Below are positions 7,919-15,918 of a stretch of 64,000 nucleotides of DNA, piece by piece. Source of the stretch: Halalkalibacter oceani (GTDB lineage Bacteria; Bacillota; Bacilli; Bacillales; Bacillaceae_D); contig NZ_JAMBOS010000015.1 in assembly GCF_023715705.1 (NCBI RefSeq), positions 23,738 to 87,737 on the forward strand, read 5' to 3'. The position numbers and the translations under genes are program-made. Within the stretch, counting starts at the first letter, position 1. Each line of letters begins with the position of its first letter. The notes below the pieces were generated by a model. The model had not been told where the DNA came from, made no database searches, and saw only the letters and a list, made by a program, of their open reading frames with translations.

Positions 7919-8935
7919 CTATCCTGAAATCAGATTTTGATAAATTTGCAGCACTTGCTTGATGACCTTACCTGAATTGTGATGCGCTTCGACAAAGGCT
8001 CTTCCCTGACGCCCAAGCTCCTGCCGCTTGGTCGGATTTCCGAGCAGGTCGGCTAAAACAGCATCAAGATTGTCAGGATTCGCCGACTGAATCGGCAGCC
8101 CTAGCGGAAATGTCGGTACTAAATCCGGCCGCAAATAGCAGATGACCGGCTTTCCCATCGCCATCGCTTCGATACTTAGATTACCGTAAGCGCCACATAG
8201 CACCTGATCAATGACAATGTCAGCCTCTTTATACAGCTCAAGCGCCTTCTCGTGGCTCAGCTTCTCGACTAACTTAAATTCAAATGGATACTCGCTCTGA
8301 AGCCGCTTGACGCTTGCCTCAATATAGGATGTGCCTTTAAAATCACGGTCTGTTGGCGCATGAACGACAAGCGGTTTTGCTTTCGTCTCCTGCTCAATGG
8401 CGACTTCGTACTTGCCGATCGGACAGAGGCGTGGCAGGACGTAAACCGGCTTATTTTCTTTGCTGTAATACGGATAGACATATTTATAAAGCTCATAATC
8501 CTGGACAATTGCCACGTCGACAAGCTTTGAAAAGGTCTCTAAATTCGCTTCGATCGCGTCCTCTGGAAACGAAGATTCCGTATATGCGTAGGGATTTTCG
8601 TAGGAATCCCCTTTTACCGCAAGCACCCGGGAGCGGACATCATTCCCGCGGTGATGCATAATGCTTTTCTTCCCCTTGTCCTTAATCCATTGCAAATCAC
8701 GGAAATCTTCGAGGAATGTATGGCTGTTGTGAAAATGAAAAAGATCAAAATGATCGAGCGCGACGTTGACAAGCTTCTGCAATTCAAAAGCATCGGTCAT
8801 ATAGGTTCCCTTGTAATCGAGGAAAGAATGAAAAAAATTATAGCCGGTGGCATGAACACCTTCCTTTTTTAAGTGGTAGCAAATCAGCTCAACCTGCCCG
8901 GCTATTTCCATCGGAGCATGACAAACCCGAAGCAT
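7919..8935 (-). CDS. GT4-like glycosyltransferase (island paralogue)
   Basis: 338 residues with a GT-B layout and no membrane segments. N-terminal MLRVCHAPMEIAGQV, central MHHRGNDVR, then PLVVHAPTDRDFKGT opening the donor-binding half, and LSIEAMAMGKPVICY with the GT4-type Glu. It is clearly paralogous to the genes at 399, 8951 and 11225. It follows the 8951 gene by 15 bases and is followed by the acetyltransferase after 11 bases, so it is co-transcribed. The Arg in HHRGNDVR replaces Trp of two paralogues, a possible specificity difference. Donor and acceptor are unknown. Confidence 0.82.
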   Translation of the reverse strand: MLRVCHAPMEIAGQVELICYHLKKEGVHATGYNFFHSFLDYKGTYMTDAFELQKLVNVALDHFDLFHFHNSHTFLEDFRDLQWIKDKGKKSIMHHRGNDVRSRVLAVKGDSYENPYAYTESSFPEDAIEANLETFSKLVDVAIVQDYELYKYVYPYYSKENKPVYVLPRLCPIGKYEVAIEQETKAKPLVVHAPTDRDFKGTSYIEASVKRLQSEYPFEFKLVEKLSHEKALELYKEADIVIDQVLCGAYGNLSIEAMAMGKPVICYLRPDLVPTFPLGLPIQSANPDNLDAVLADLLGNPTKRQELGRQGRAFVEAHHNSGKVIKQVLQIYQNLISG

Positions 8936-8950
8936 AACATCTCACCGTCC

Positions 8951-9934
8951 TTATTTCAGATAAATTTTCTCAAGTATTTCTGCTATTAAGCGGACATCAT
9001 GGAACTCTTCCACAAATCGACGGCTCTTCTGTCCGATTTCATTCCGTAATTGCGGATTTCTAAGGAGTTCTTCCAATGTATCGGCGACCTTCTCCGGCGC
9101 CGTGCTGACAATTGGAAAATTGCTAGGAAGCTGCGCTCTGACATCATCGCGAATATAAGCAACAACGACTTTTCCAAGGGCCATCGCTTCGACACTGAGC
9201 ATTCCGTACGTGCCACATAATACTTGATCAATGATAATATCTGCCTCACCATAAGTGGCCAACGCCTGCTCATGGCTCATGTTTTCAACCGGCTGATAAC
9301 GGAACGGAAGCTGTCTGCCTTTAAGCTGTTCAATTCCCGCCTGAACATAAACAGTCCCTTTGAATTCCCGGCTGGTCGGAGCATGAACAATAAGCGGATT
9401 TGATTGATCAACACGCGGATACCTTGGCACAAAGGAATCGACCTTACAGGCCAAAGGGACAACGTGAACGCTTTTGTAATAATCCTTCACATACGGAACC
9501 ATCTCATAATCTTGAACGATGGCGGTGTCAATGTAAGTCGATAAACGTTTTAACCGATGGTCGATCTCTTCATCCGAGTAATAGCTTTTTGGTAACGCGT
9601 ATGGATTAAGCCTTTTTACAGCCTGATCAGTTCTGACGTCGTTTCCCCAATGATGCATCACCATTTTTTTGTTTTGCAGCTTTAAAGCAGGAAGTTCGAG
9701 TCCTTCAACCGAAAACGTATTTCCGTTATGAAAATGAAAGACGTCACTGTTTTTAGCGAGCGGCACTAGGTGACGTGCCAGCTCATAAGCATCGGTATGA
9801 ACGACTGAGTTCTTATAATTAATATAAGTATGAAACCAATTATATCCATTTACCTCATGTCCTCTTCGCTTCAATTCATCACATAAAACTCCCATTTGAC
9901 CTGCTATTTCTGTAGGTGCATGCACAATCCGCAT
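8951..9934 (-). CDS. GT4-like glycosyltransferase (island paralogue)
   Basis: 327 residues; first gene of a three-gene unit with AAGGAGG before the ATG. Landmarks: MRIVHAPTEIAGQMG at 1-15, HHWGNDVR at about 94-101, TAIVQDYEM at about 137-145, LIVHAPTSREFKGT at about 181-194 and LSVEAMALGK at about 246-255, the GT4 donor-site motif. Identity with the 11225 and 7919 products is visible along the whole length, so the copies arose by duplication. Context suggests successive or alternative sugar additions on a spore-surface glycan. Confidence 0.83.
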   Translation of the reverse strand: MRIVHAPTEIAGQMGVLCDELKRRGHEVNGYNWFHTYINYKNSVVHTDAYELARHLVPLAKNSDVFHFHNGNTFSVEGLELPALKLQNKKMVMHHWGNDVRTDQAVKRLNPYALPKSYYSDEEIDHRLKRLSTYIDTAIVQDYEMVPYVKDYYKSVHVVPLACKVDSFVPRYPRVDQSNPLIVHAPTSREFKGTVYVQAGIEQLKGRQLPFRYQPVENMSHEQALATYGEADIIIDQVLCGTYGMLSVEAMALGKVVVAYIRDDVRAQLPSNFPIVSTAPEKVADTLEELLRNPQLRNEIGQKSRRFVEEFHDVRLIAEILEKIYLK

Positions 9935-10012
9935 GTGTATTCCTCCTTGAATTCAGTCATATATTCATATTCACAAATGATAAAATCCGTTAACCATCTA
10001 TGAAAATTTTAG

Positions 10013-11080
10013 ATGCCAACTTATCAATTTATTCTTTCTTCAACATATGCTATAGGGTACATTGACGAAAGGTGGGATTTGATGAATTTTCTTAGTAGTA
10101 AAACAACAGGCTTTAACCAGCATATTGCCGTTCTCCCAATCGGGGGGTTTGATGCCACATCCCCTCTTGTCTGGTCCAAGGAAGCCTTGCTCCCGGCTGT
10201 CAAATATGTATTGAACGGGGTGGATACGGGAGATTCCTATTTTACCGGATTTGTGTTGACTCCGATTAAAACAGGTGCCAATAAATACCTTCACCCTTTA
10301 TATACAGGCTTTGGCGAGCTTCCAACGATCCAGGACTGGCAGACATATATGGCATTGTTGTTTTCGGATCAATACAATTTAAAAGCGCTTGAAGAGCTGG
10401 CGGTCCGTCCTCTTGATATTTGGATTGGTCTTCCTTATCCGATTATCAGTCAAACAAACTTTGGAGTGGTCAATGGAAAATCATTATCCTTTGCCAATCA
10501 GGCCGACCGGGAAGAGGCGCTCAAATGGTGGATTACGACCTTCTTGGCAACATGGAACCAGCAAGGCTTCACGAAGCTGAATCTCAAAGGCTTTTATTGG
10601 TTAAGAGAATCGCTGATACCCGAAGATGAATCGCCGATCACGAACATTAATCAGTACATTCACACGCTAGGCTACAAGACGATGTGGCTGCCAAATTACG
10701 GCGGCTTCGGTGTCACGAACCCGTGGAAGGGCGAATCGATGAATTTTGATTTAACCGCCATCAACACAAACTATTACGGCAACACACCGATCACGCACGA
10801 TTGGATTAATCATTCTTCAAATTTCGCGAAGTTTTATCAAGCAGGCCTCCAGATCAATGTCGGCAAGGGGATTACCTTCAACCAGTATCATCTCTATGAT
10901 TTTCTCAATCTCGGACTTCCTCATCGAAACAATTACATCGATGATTGTGTGCTCGTGTTTAACTTCCATGACATGAGCATTCAGGAATTCGCCAGAGATC
11001 GCAATGCTGATTATCAACAAATTTACCTGTTCATGAAAAAGCTCTACGTCGAGCAAAGCTATCCCGGACGAAGCTATTAA
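10013..11080 (+). CDS. DUF4855-like protein
   Basis: 355 residues from ATG 10013; a later ATG at 10082 with AAAGGTGGG upstream is an alternative. The chain has the look of a TIM-barrel glycosidase-like protein: IAVLPIGGFD, LDIWIGLPYPI, LKGFYWLRESLIP, YKTMWLPNYGGFG and NFDLTAINTNYYG. These fit the DUF4855 family, of unknown enzymatic activity, found in Gram-positive bacteria near polysaccharide genes. There is no signal peptide, so it would act in the cytosol, for example in the mother cell. It stands alone on the plus strand between two minus-strand glycosyltransferase units and ends at a bidirectional terminator. Family call from memory of motifs. Confidence 0.6.
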   Translation: MPTYQFILSSTYAIGYIDERWDLMNFLSSKTTGFNQHIAVLPIGGFDATSPLVWSKEALLPAVKYVLNGVDTGDSYFTGFVLTPIKTGANKYLHPLYTGFGELPTIQDWQTYMALLFSDQYNLKALEELAVRPLDIWIGLPYPIISQTNFGVVNGKSLSFANQADREEALKWWITTFLATWNQQGFTKLNLKGFYWLRESLIPEDESPITNINQYIHTLGYKTMWLPNYGGFGVTNPWKGESMNFDLTAINTNYYGNTPITHDWINHSSNFAKFYQAGLQINVGKGITFNQYHLYDFLNLGLPHRNNYIDDCVLVFNFHDMSIQEFARDRNADYQQIYLFMKKLYVEQSYPGRSY

Positions 11081-11095
11081 GAACAACGGTTTAAA

Positions 11096-11133
11096 AATAA
11101 AGCAGGAAAGCGGGTTTGCTTTCCTGCTTTATT
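11096..11133. terminator. Bidirectional terminator
   Basis: A 16-base-pair perfect stem (AATAAAGCAGGAAAGC and its complement) with a six-base loop and A/T flanks lies between the convergent genes ending at 11080 and 11225. A second hairpin (CTCAAAAGG/CCTTTTGAG) sits at 11192-11217. Confidence 0.85.
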
Positions 11134-11224
11134 TGTGCAGCACGGAACCGCCGCCTCCTTTTATGATTGATCGACTTCGCTTTAACGCATCTCAAAAGGG
11201 CAAATCAGCCTTTTGAGCTACCTC

Positions 11225-12214
11225 CTATAAAGTCGGCAGCTGCTTATAAATTTCCTCCAATTGCTTTGTCACAACCGCGCTGCTATGATAGGCTTCCACG
11301 TACCTTCGACCCTGCTTTCCGTATGCTTTGCGGACTTCAGGGTACTTAATCAACAATTCAATTTTGTCATAAAGCGTATCAGGGTTGGCGTTGACGATCG
11401 GCGGAATTTCCGGGAAGGTTGGCAGCAGGTCATCCCTGACATACGTTACAACCGGCTTTCCCATCGCCATCGCTTCCACCGAAAAGAGTCCATACGAGCC
11501 GCAGAGAATTTGATCGAGAATAATGTCTGCCTTCTGATACATGTGAAGCGCCTTTTCATGATTCAGCTGCTCAATCCTCACATAATTAAATTCATAGCTT
11601 TCTTTAAGCTGCTCAATCACCTTTTCAAAATGGACCGTCCCTTTAAATAACGGATTGGTTGGTGCATGAATTAATAAAGGTACTTTGTTTTCAGTCTCTT
11701 CGACGTTTGGGATATGGTCAAGATTAACGGCGATCGGCAAAACATGAACGCGCTCATAGTAATCCTTAACATAATCGTATACTTCATAATCCTGAACGAT
11801 CGCATCCTTGACAATTGCTGAAATAGCGGTCAGCTTCTTATGCATCACCTCATTCGCGGGAGAGTCGCCGGTGTAGACGTATTTATTCCGCTCTCTAGCC
11901 TGCTCATGAAACCGGACATCATTTCCCCAATGATGCATGACCGCTTTTTTGCGATACTTTTTCAATTGAGCCAAATCACTGAAGTCGTCGACCAATGTTT
12001 CCGCATAATGGAAGTGGTAAATATCATAGTCTGTCAGAATGTCTTCCACTTTTTGGACCAGCTCTTCCTTCTCCAGGTTCAAAAGATTCTCCTCATAGCC
12101 TAAATAAGAGTGAAAGGTGTTGTAGCAGCGGACATGATGCCCCCTCTTTGTTAAGTCCCCCGCAAAGATTCCCATTTGTCCGGCAATTTCGTTTATACCT
12201 TGAAAAATTCTCAC
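11225..12214 (-). CDS. GT4-like glycosyltransferase (island paralogue)
   Basis: 329 residues from GTG 12214, with GGAG about ten bases upstream. It carries the paralogue landmarks: RIFQGINEIAGQMG at the start, VMHHWGNDVR, DAIVQDYEVYDYV, PLLIHAPTNPLFKGT and LFSVEAMAMGKPVVTY. It is the fourth and last gene of the unit aminotransferase - oxidoreductase - SDR - glycosyltransferase, only seven bases after the SDR. This links it most directly to transfer of the amino-uronic acid made by those enzymes (inference). Confidence 0.83.
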   Translation of the reverse strand: MRIFQGINEIAGQMGIFAGDLTKRGHHVRCYNTFHSYLGYEENLLNLEKEELVQKVEDILTDYDIYHFHYAETLVDDFSDLAQLKKYRKKAVMHHWGNDVRFHEQARERNKYVYTGDSPANEVMHKKLTAISAIVKDAIVQDYEVYDYVKDYYERVHVLPIAVNLDHIPNVEETENKVPLLIHAPTNPLFKGTVHFEKVIEQLKESYEFNYVRIEQLNHEKALHMYQKADIILDQILCGSYGLFSVEAMAMGKPVVTYVRDDLLPTFPEIPPIVNANPDTLYDKIELLIKYPEVRKAYGKQGRRYVEAYHSSAVVTKQLEEIYKQLPTL

Positions 12215-12221
12215 CTGCTCT

Positions 12222-13166
12222 CTACTCCTTTACCCACTGAAATGTTTGAGCGATACCCTGCTTTAACGAATACAAAGGCTGCCAGCCAATCATCTTCTGA
12301 ATCTGGTCAATTGCCACGACTCTTCGCTGGATCGTGTCTACTTTTCGCTTCGGGGCATAAATAATGGGATACGTCTCGGCAACATAGCCTGCTTCCTCGA
12401 TCACGCTCCGGGCAAGGTCCTGAATCGACGTTTCTTTCATCGTGCCGACATTAAAAACCTCACCGACGGCACGATCGCTGGAGGCGGCAAGTAAGAGAGC
12501 GTCAAGCGCATCCTCAATATAAGTAAAATCGCGCGTTTGCGTACCATCTCCATAAATCGTCAACGGTTCGTTAGCCATGATCGCATCAAAAAATTTGGCA
12601 ACGACTCCGCAATAAGGGTTGGAGGCCAGCTGACCGGGACCGTATACATTGGAGAGCCGCAACACCGCAACAGGAAGCTCGTAAAGCTGATGAAAGACGT
12701 GGCAATAATGCTCAGCTGAGAACTTACTGGCGGCGTAAGGCATCGCAATCTTGTGATACTCTTCCGGCGTCGGTAAAATCTCTGCATCCCCGTAAACGGA
12801 GGCTGTCGAGGTGTAAACAAAACGCTGTAAATGCTGGCAATGTTTATGGGCGAGATTGAGCAGAGAGTAACATCCCAATAAATTGACTTCTAAATCCTGC
12901 TCCATGTTTTCCACCGAATGGACAAGATTGCGGCAGGCAACATGAAATAAAATATCAACATCGGCTAAATGCGGAGTTACTTCATCGGCATCGATAATAC
13001 TTGCTTCGACAAATGTCACATTGTCGGCTGCCGGAACGGCCTGGCGACTGCCTGTCGTCAAATCATCAATCACCGTAATCTTCTTCACCAAAGGGACGAG
13101 TCGTTTGACTAATTGTGAGCCAATAAATCCTGCTCCACCCGTCACAAGCACATGCTTATTTTTCAT
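12222..13166 (-). CDS. NAD-dependent sugar-nucleotide epimerase/dehydratase (extended SDR)
   Basis: 314 residues; GGGGAGG precedes the ATG, and the start overlaps the oxidoreductase stop by 11 bases, so translation is coupled. It has the Rossmann motif TGGAGFIGSQL, Ser/Thr of VYTSTASVYG, the catalytic YAASKFSAEHY, and RLSNVYGPGQ. Overall closest in look to GalE/WbpP-type UDP-hexose 4-epimerases. Position between the 3-oxidase/aminotransferase pair and a glycosyltransferase suggests it converts the amino sugar, or its precursor, to another epimer. Confidence 0.82.
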   Translation of the reverse strand: MKNKHVLVTGGAGFIGSQLVKRLVPLVKKITVIDDLTTGSRQAVPAADNVTFVEASIIDADEVTPHLADVDILFHVACRNLVHSVENMEQDLEVNLLGCYSLLNLAHKHCQHLQRFVYTSTASVYGDAEILPTPEEYHKIAMPYAASKFSAEHYCHVFHQLYELPVAVLRLSNVYGPGQLASNPYCGVVAKFFDAIMANEPLTIYGDGTQTRDFTYIEDALDALLLAASSDRAVGEVFNVGTMKETSIQDLARSVIEEAGYVAETYPIIYAPKRKVDTIQRRVVAIDQIQKMIGWQPLYSLKQGIAQTFQWVKE

Positions 13167-14241
13167 GGGCTGCCTCCCCTTCCTTCATATTTTTGGTGGC
13201 GAACGTATGAAGAGGAAGTGATACGGGGCGCTTTTGCCGACTCGATTCGTAAAGGGCGAAGATAAGCTCCAGTGCTTTCTCCGCTTCTTTTCCGCTTACC
13301 GTCAGTTGATCCCGCTTTCCTGCTAACTCGGCAAGAATATGGTTGTACATGCGTAGCTGCTCGCTCCGATCCTCCAGGAACTGATCAAGCTGTCCGGTCA
13401 GCTTCTCCTGCCCTTTTATTTCAAAGCGCTCTAGGTGATCAAAGTTTTTTCCGCTGACGATAATCGTTCCCTCATCACCAAACAGCCGGATCGAATAGCC
13501 GAGGTTAGCCGGCTGCGTGACCGTATTGGCCTGGATAAGTCCTCGCCCGCCATTCGAAAACTTTATCATACCGAGAGCGATGTCTTCCGTTTCCTTGCGC
13601 TGATTGACTTTATGAAGATCACCGAAGATTTCCTGCGCTTCTCCCATATACCACAGCATTAAATCGACTAAATGGATCCCCTGATTAACGAGCATCCCTC
13701 CATCCTGATCCCATGTTCCCCTCCACTTTGCTGCCTGATAATACGAGTCGGAGCGCTGAATTTCCATCATCACGACAGCAAGGTGAAGACGCCCCAGCGC
13801 TCCGCTGTCAATTAGCTCCTTTATCGTAAACAATATGGGGCGATGGCGCATTTGATGACAAACGAACAAGCTTTTTTCTACTTTTTCCGCTAATTGATTC
13901 AGTCTCCGTGATTCGTCAAGTGACAAGGCCAGCGGCTTCTCCACAATCGTATGCTTTTTCGCAAGCAAGCAATCTTTCGCAATCGCGCTATGGGTGCCGG
14001 ACGTTGTCGCAATTACGACGAGATCCACATCGGGATTTGCAAGAAGCTCCTGATAGTTTTGATACATCGCAAATCGTGTCGTTACACGGTTTTGCGCGAG
14101 CAGCTCGTCATGAACCACCTTCATTCTCTCCATTGAAATGTCGCTAATCGCAGCGATATAGGCATCTTCAAGCCTGCCAATCGTTTCAATATGCTTTTGC
14201 GTCATTCTCCCACAGCCAATCAGGCCGATTCCGCGTTTCAT
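13156..14241 (-). CDS. Gfo/Idh/MocA oxidoreductase, WbpB/WlbA-like
   Basis: 361 residues. N-terminal NAD-binding motif GLIGCGRMTQKH, the family signature EKPLAL near residue 100 with the conserved Lys, and GGMLVNQGIHLVDLMLWYMG with the catalytic His region. The family oxidises sugar hydroxyls. Paired with a DegT aminotransferase (ATGA overlap at 14238-14241) it fits the WbpB role: oxidation of C3 of UDP-GlcNAcA to a 3-keto sugar that the aminotransferase then aminates. AAGGAGG precedes the start. Confidence 0.83.
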   Translation of the reverse strand: MKRGIGLIGCGRMTQKHIETIGRLEDAYIAAISDISMERMKVVHDELLAQNRVTTRFAMYQNYQELLANPDVDLVVIATTSGTHSAIAKDCLLAKKHTIVEKPLALSLDESRRLNQLAEKVEKSLFVCHQMRHRPILFTIKELIDSGALGRLHLAVVMMEIQRSDSYYQAAKWRGTWDQDGGMLVNQGIHLVDLMLWYMGEAQEIFGDLHKVNQRKETEDIALGMIKFSNGGRGLIQANTVTQPANLGYSIRLFGDEGTIIVSGKNFDHLERFEIKGQEKLTGQLDQFLEDRSEQLRMYNHILAELAGKRDQLTVSGKEAEKALELIFALYESSRQKRPVSLPLHTFATKNMKEGEAAHEK

Positions 14242-15356
14242 GTCCGGTTCCCTCCTTTATGTTGCTCGAAGGCAAGGATCGCTGCAATGACCTTTTCTTG
14301 TTCGGAAGAGGTCAGGAACGGATGCATCGGGATTGCCAAAAGACGTTCTGATTTTTGCTCGGCAATTGGAAAATCGCCTTTCTTGTAGCCAAGCCCGGCA
14401 AAAACCTTCTGCCTATGAAGCGGTAACGGATAGTACACGCCGCTTGCAATTTGCTGTTGTGCCAATGTCTCGCCAAGCTCCGTCCGCTGCTCAGCTTCTA
14501 TACAATAGAGGTGATAAATATGGGTCTGGTGGTTTTCTTCCATTGGAATACCGACCGTGGAATGTTGCAATGCTTTAGAATAGATCGACGCTATTTTCCG
14601 GCGCTGCTCATTCCATTGATCAATTTTCTGCAACGCCACCCGCAAAATCGCGGCGTGAATTTCATCAAGACGGCTGTTATAGCCAATTTCATCATGATAA
14701 TATTTGGCGGTGCTGCCGTGATGACGTAATTTGCGGATCCGTTTGGCCAGATTGTCATTATCGGTTACGACAAGCCCGCCATCCCCGAGCGTGCCGAGGT
14801 TTTTCGTCGGAAAAAAGGAAAAGCAGCCGATGTCGCCAAATGTTCCGACACGCTTTCCTCCAATATCAGCCCCAAAAGCCTGACAGGCATCCTCGATCAC
14901 ATAGAGCTGATGGCGTTTGGCGATCTCGTTGATTTCTTTCATCGCGCAGGGCTTGCCAAACAGATGAACGGGGATAATCGCTTTCGTTTTTGAGGTGATT
15001 TTTTCCTCCAATAAAGCGGGATCGAGATTATAAGTGCCGGCTTCAATATCAGAAAAAACAGGTGTCGCGCCAACCCGGGCAATTGCTTCGGCCGTGGCAA
15101 AGAACGTAAAAGGGGTCGTAATGACCTCATCGCCCGGCCCGATCTCCAACGCTCGTAACGCTAAGACAAGAGCATCCGTCCCGTTCGCGACAGCCACCGG
15201 ATGGGCCACTCCTAAAAAATGGGCTAATTCCTGCTCCAATGCCGCTCCTTCATTTCCTAAAATATAGTGGCCACTATCGACAACGCGTTCAAAAGCGTTC
15301 ATTATTTCCTTTTTAATCGATTGAAACTGTCTATCCAATTGAATAAGAGGTATCAT
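14238..15356 (-). CDS. PLP-dependent sugar aminotransferase, DegT/DnrJ/EryC1/StrS family, WbpE-like
   Basis: 372 residues from ATG 15356; the frame also offers GTG 15365, but GGAGTG spacing favours the ATG. It opens IPLIQLDRQFQSIKKEI, and carries the PLP-pocket NGTDALVLALRAL, VIEDACQAFGA with the pyridine-binding Asp, and the Schiff-base Lys in CFSFFPTKNLG. The N-terminus and lysine context resemble WbpE, the UDP-3-keto-GlcNAcA aminotransferase, and also B. subtilis SpsC. It is the first gene of a tightly overlapping four-gene unit. An ACATATATGT palindrome is about 40 bases upstream. Confidence 0.87.
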   Translation of the reverse strand: MIPLIQLDRQFQSIKKEIMNAFERVVDSGHYILGNEGAALEQELAHFLGVAHPVAVANGTDALVLALRALEIGPGDEVITTPFTFFATAEAIARVGATPVFSDIEAGTYNLDPALLEEKITSKTKAIIPVHLFGKPCAMKEINEIAKRHQLYVIEDACQAFGADIGGKRVGTFGDIGCFSFFPTKNLGTLGDGGLVVTDNDNLAKRIRKLRHHGSTAKYYHDEIGYNSRLDEIHAAILRVALQKIDQWNEQRRKIASIYSKALQHSTVGIPMEENHQTHIYHLYCIEAEQRTELGETLAQQQIASGVYYPLPLHRQKVFAGLGYKKGDFPIAEQKSERLLAIPMHPFLTSSEQEKVIAAILAFEQHKGGNRT

Positions 15357-15393
15357 GCTCTTCACTCCAAACTTTGTTCAAAATTCATTCTGC

Positions 15394-15411
15394 CTTACAT
15401 ATATGTGTAAG
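15394..15411. promoter_or_regulatory. Near-palindrome upstream of the aminotransferase operon
   Basis: CTTACATATATGTGTAAG contains the perfect palindrome ACATATATGT at 15397-15406. On the minus strand AC lies 17 bases before CATATATGTA, a partial sigma-K match. It resembles the palindromes at 4037 and 6899. Confidence 0.35.
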
Positions 15412-15558
15412 CCTTGGATGAAGTCACGGCACTTTTTCAGTTCAATCGTCCAGAAAGGAAAAGCAGAGCGCGGAATCGCTGCTTTGCTCGATGTTTATTC
15501 TGATAGAAGAGGGGCGTGCAAAAGGAAGAAAAACGTTTCGCACACCCCTACCCCTCGC

Positions 15559-15693
15559 TTATGGCTGGATCCGTTTCTTTCCGCAGCAGCTCGTCGATTT
15601 TTTTTCCTTCACTGCTTTCGGTTTTGGTTTTGGCCTCGGCTTAGCGGTACGGTATGTCGTTGGAGCAGGCTGCATGCGAAATGTTTTTTTCAT
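15559..15693 (-). CDS. Small basic Lys/Pro-rich protein with a CC pair
   Basis: 44 residues from ATG 15693, preceded by AGGAGGG at ideal spacing; the longer open frame upstream lacks such a site. The chain is very basic with a KPRPKPKPK stretch, then STSCCGKKRIQP. It has no membrane segment or signal. A sigma-K type -10 (CATATTGTA) lies at 15731-15723. Divergent from the 15919 gene, which has an exact sigma-K promoter. I do not recognise the family; a minor spore coat or surface protein is the likely class. Confidence 0.65.
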   Translation of the reverse strand: MKKTFRMQPAPTTYRTAKPRPKPKPKAVKEKKSTSCCGKKRIQP

Positions 15694-15722
15694 AAATGAT
15701 CCCTCCTGAATCGTTCTTCTAC

Positions 15723-15731
15723 TACAATATG
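15723..15731 (-). promoter_or_regulatory. Sigma-K type -10 element for the 44-residue gene
   Basis: CATATTGTA on the minus strand matches CATANNNTA. No AC was found 16-17 bases upstream, so a -35 is not supported; an activator such as GerE could replace it. Confidence 0.4.
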
Positions 15732-15812
15732 CAGCAGCCCCCGCCTTGCCTGTGTGAAGTTCTGTTTCCCTTAATTTGCTGTCCTTTTTTTGAAACATTT
15801 TCGTGTCGTTGC

Positions 15813-15839
15813 ACAATTTCGGCAGGGCTTCATACTATA
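15813..15839 (+). promoter_or_regulatory. Sigma-K promoter for the 15919 gene
   Basis: AC at 15813-15814, a 16-base spacer and CATACTATA at 15831-15839: an exact match to the sigma-K consensus. Transcription would start near 15847, giving a leader of about 70 bases. Confidence 0.7.
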
Positions 15840-15918
15840 CAGTAGTCCGATTACCTACTTCACACTCACCTAATTGAGCTTCATGAACAGGTAAATAAAT
15901 TTTTTAGGAGGTATAGAA

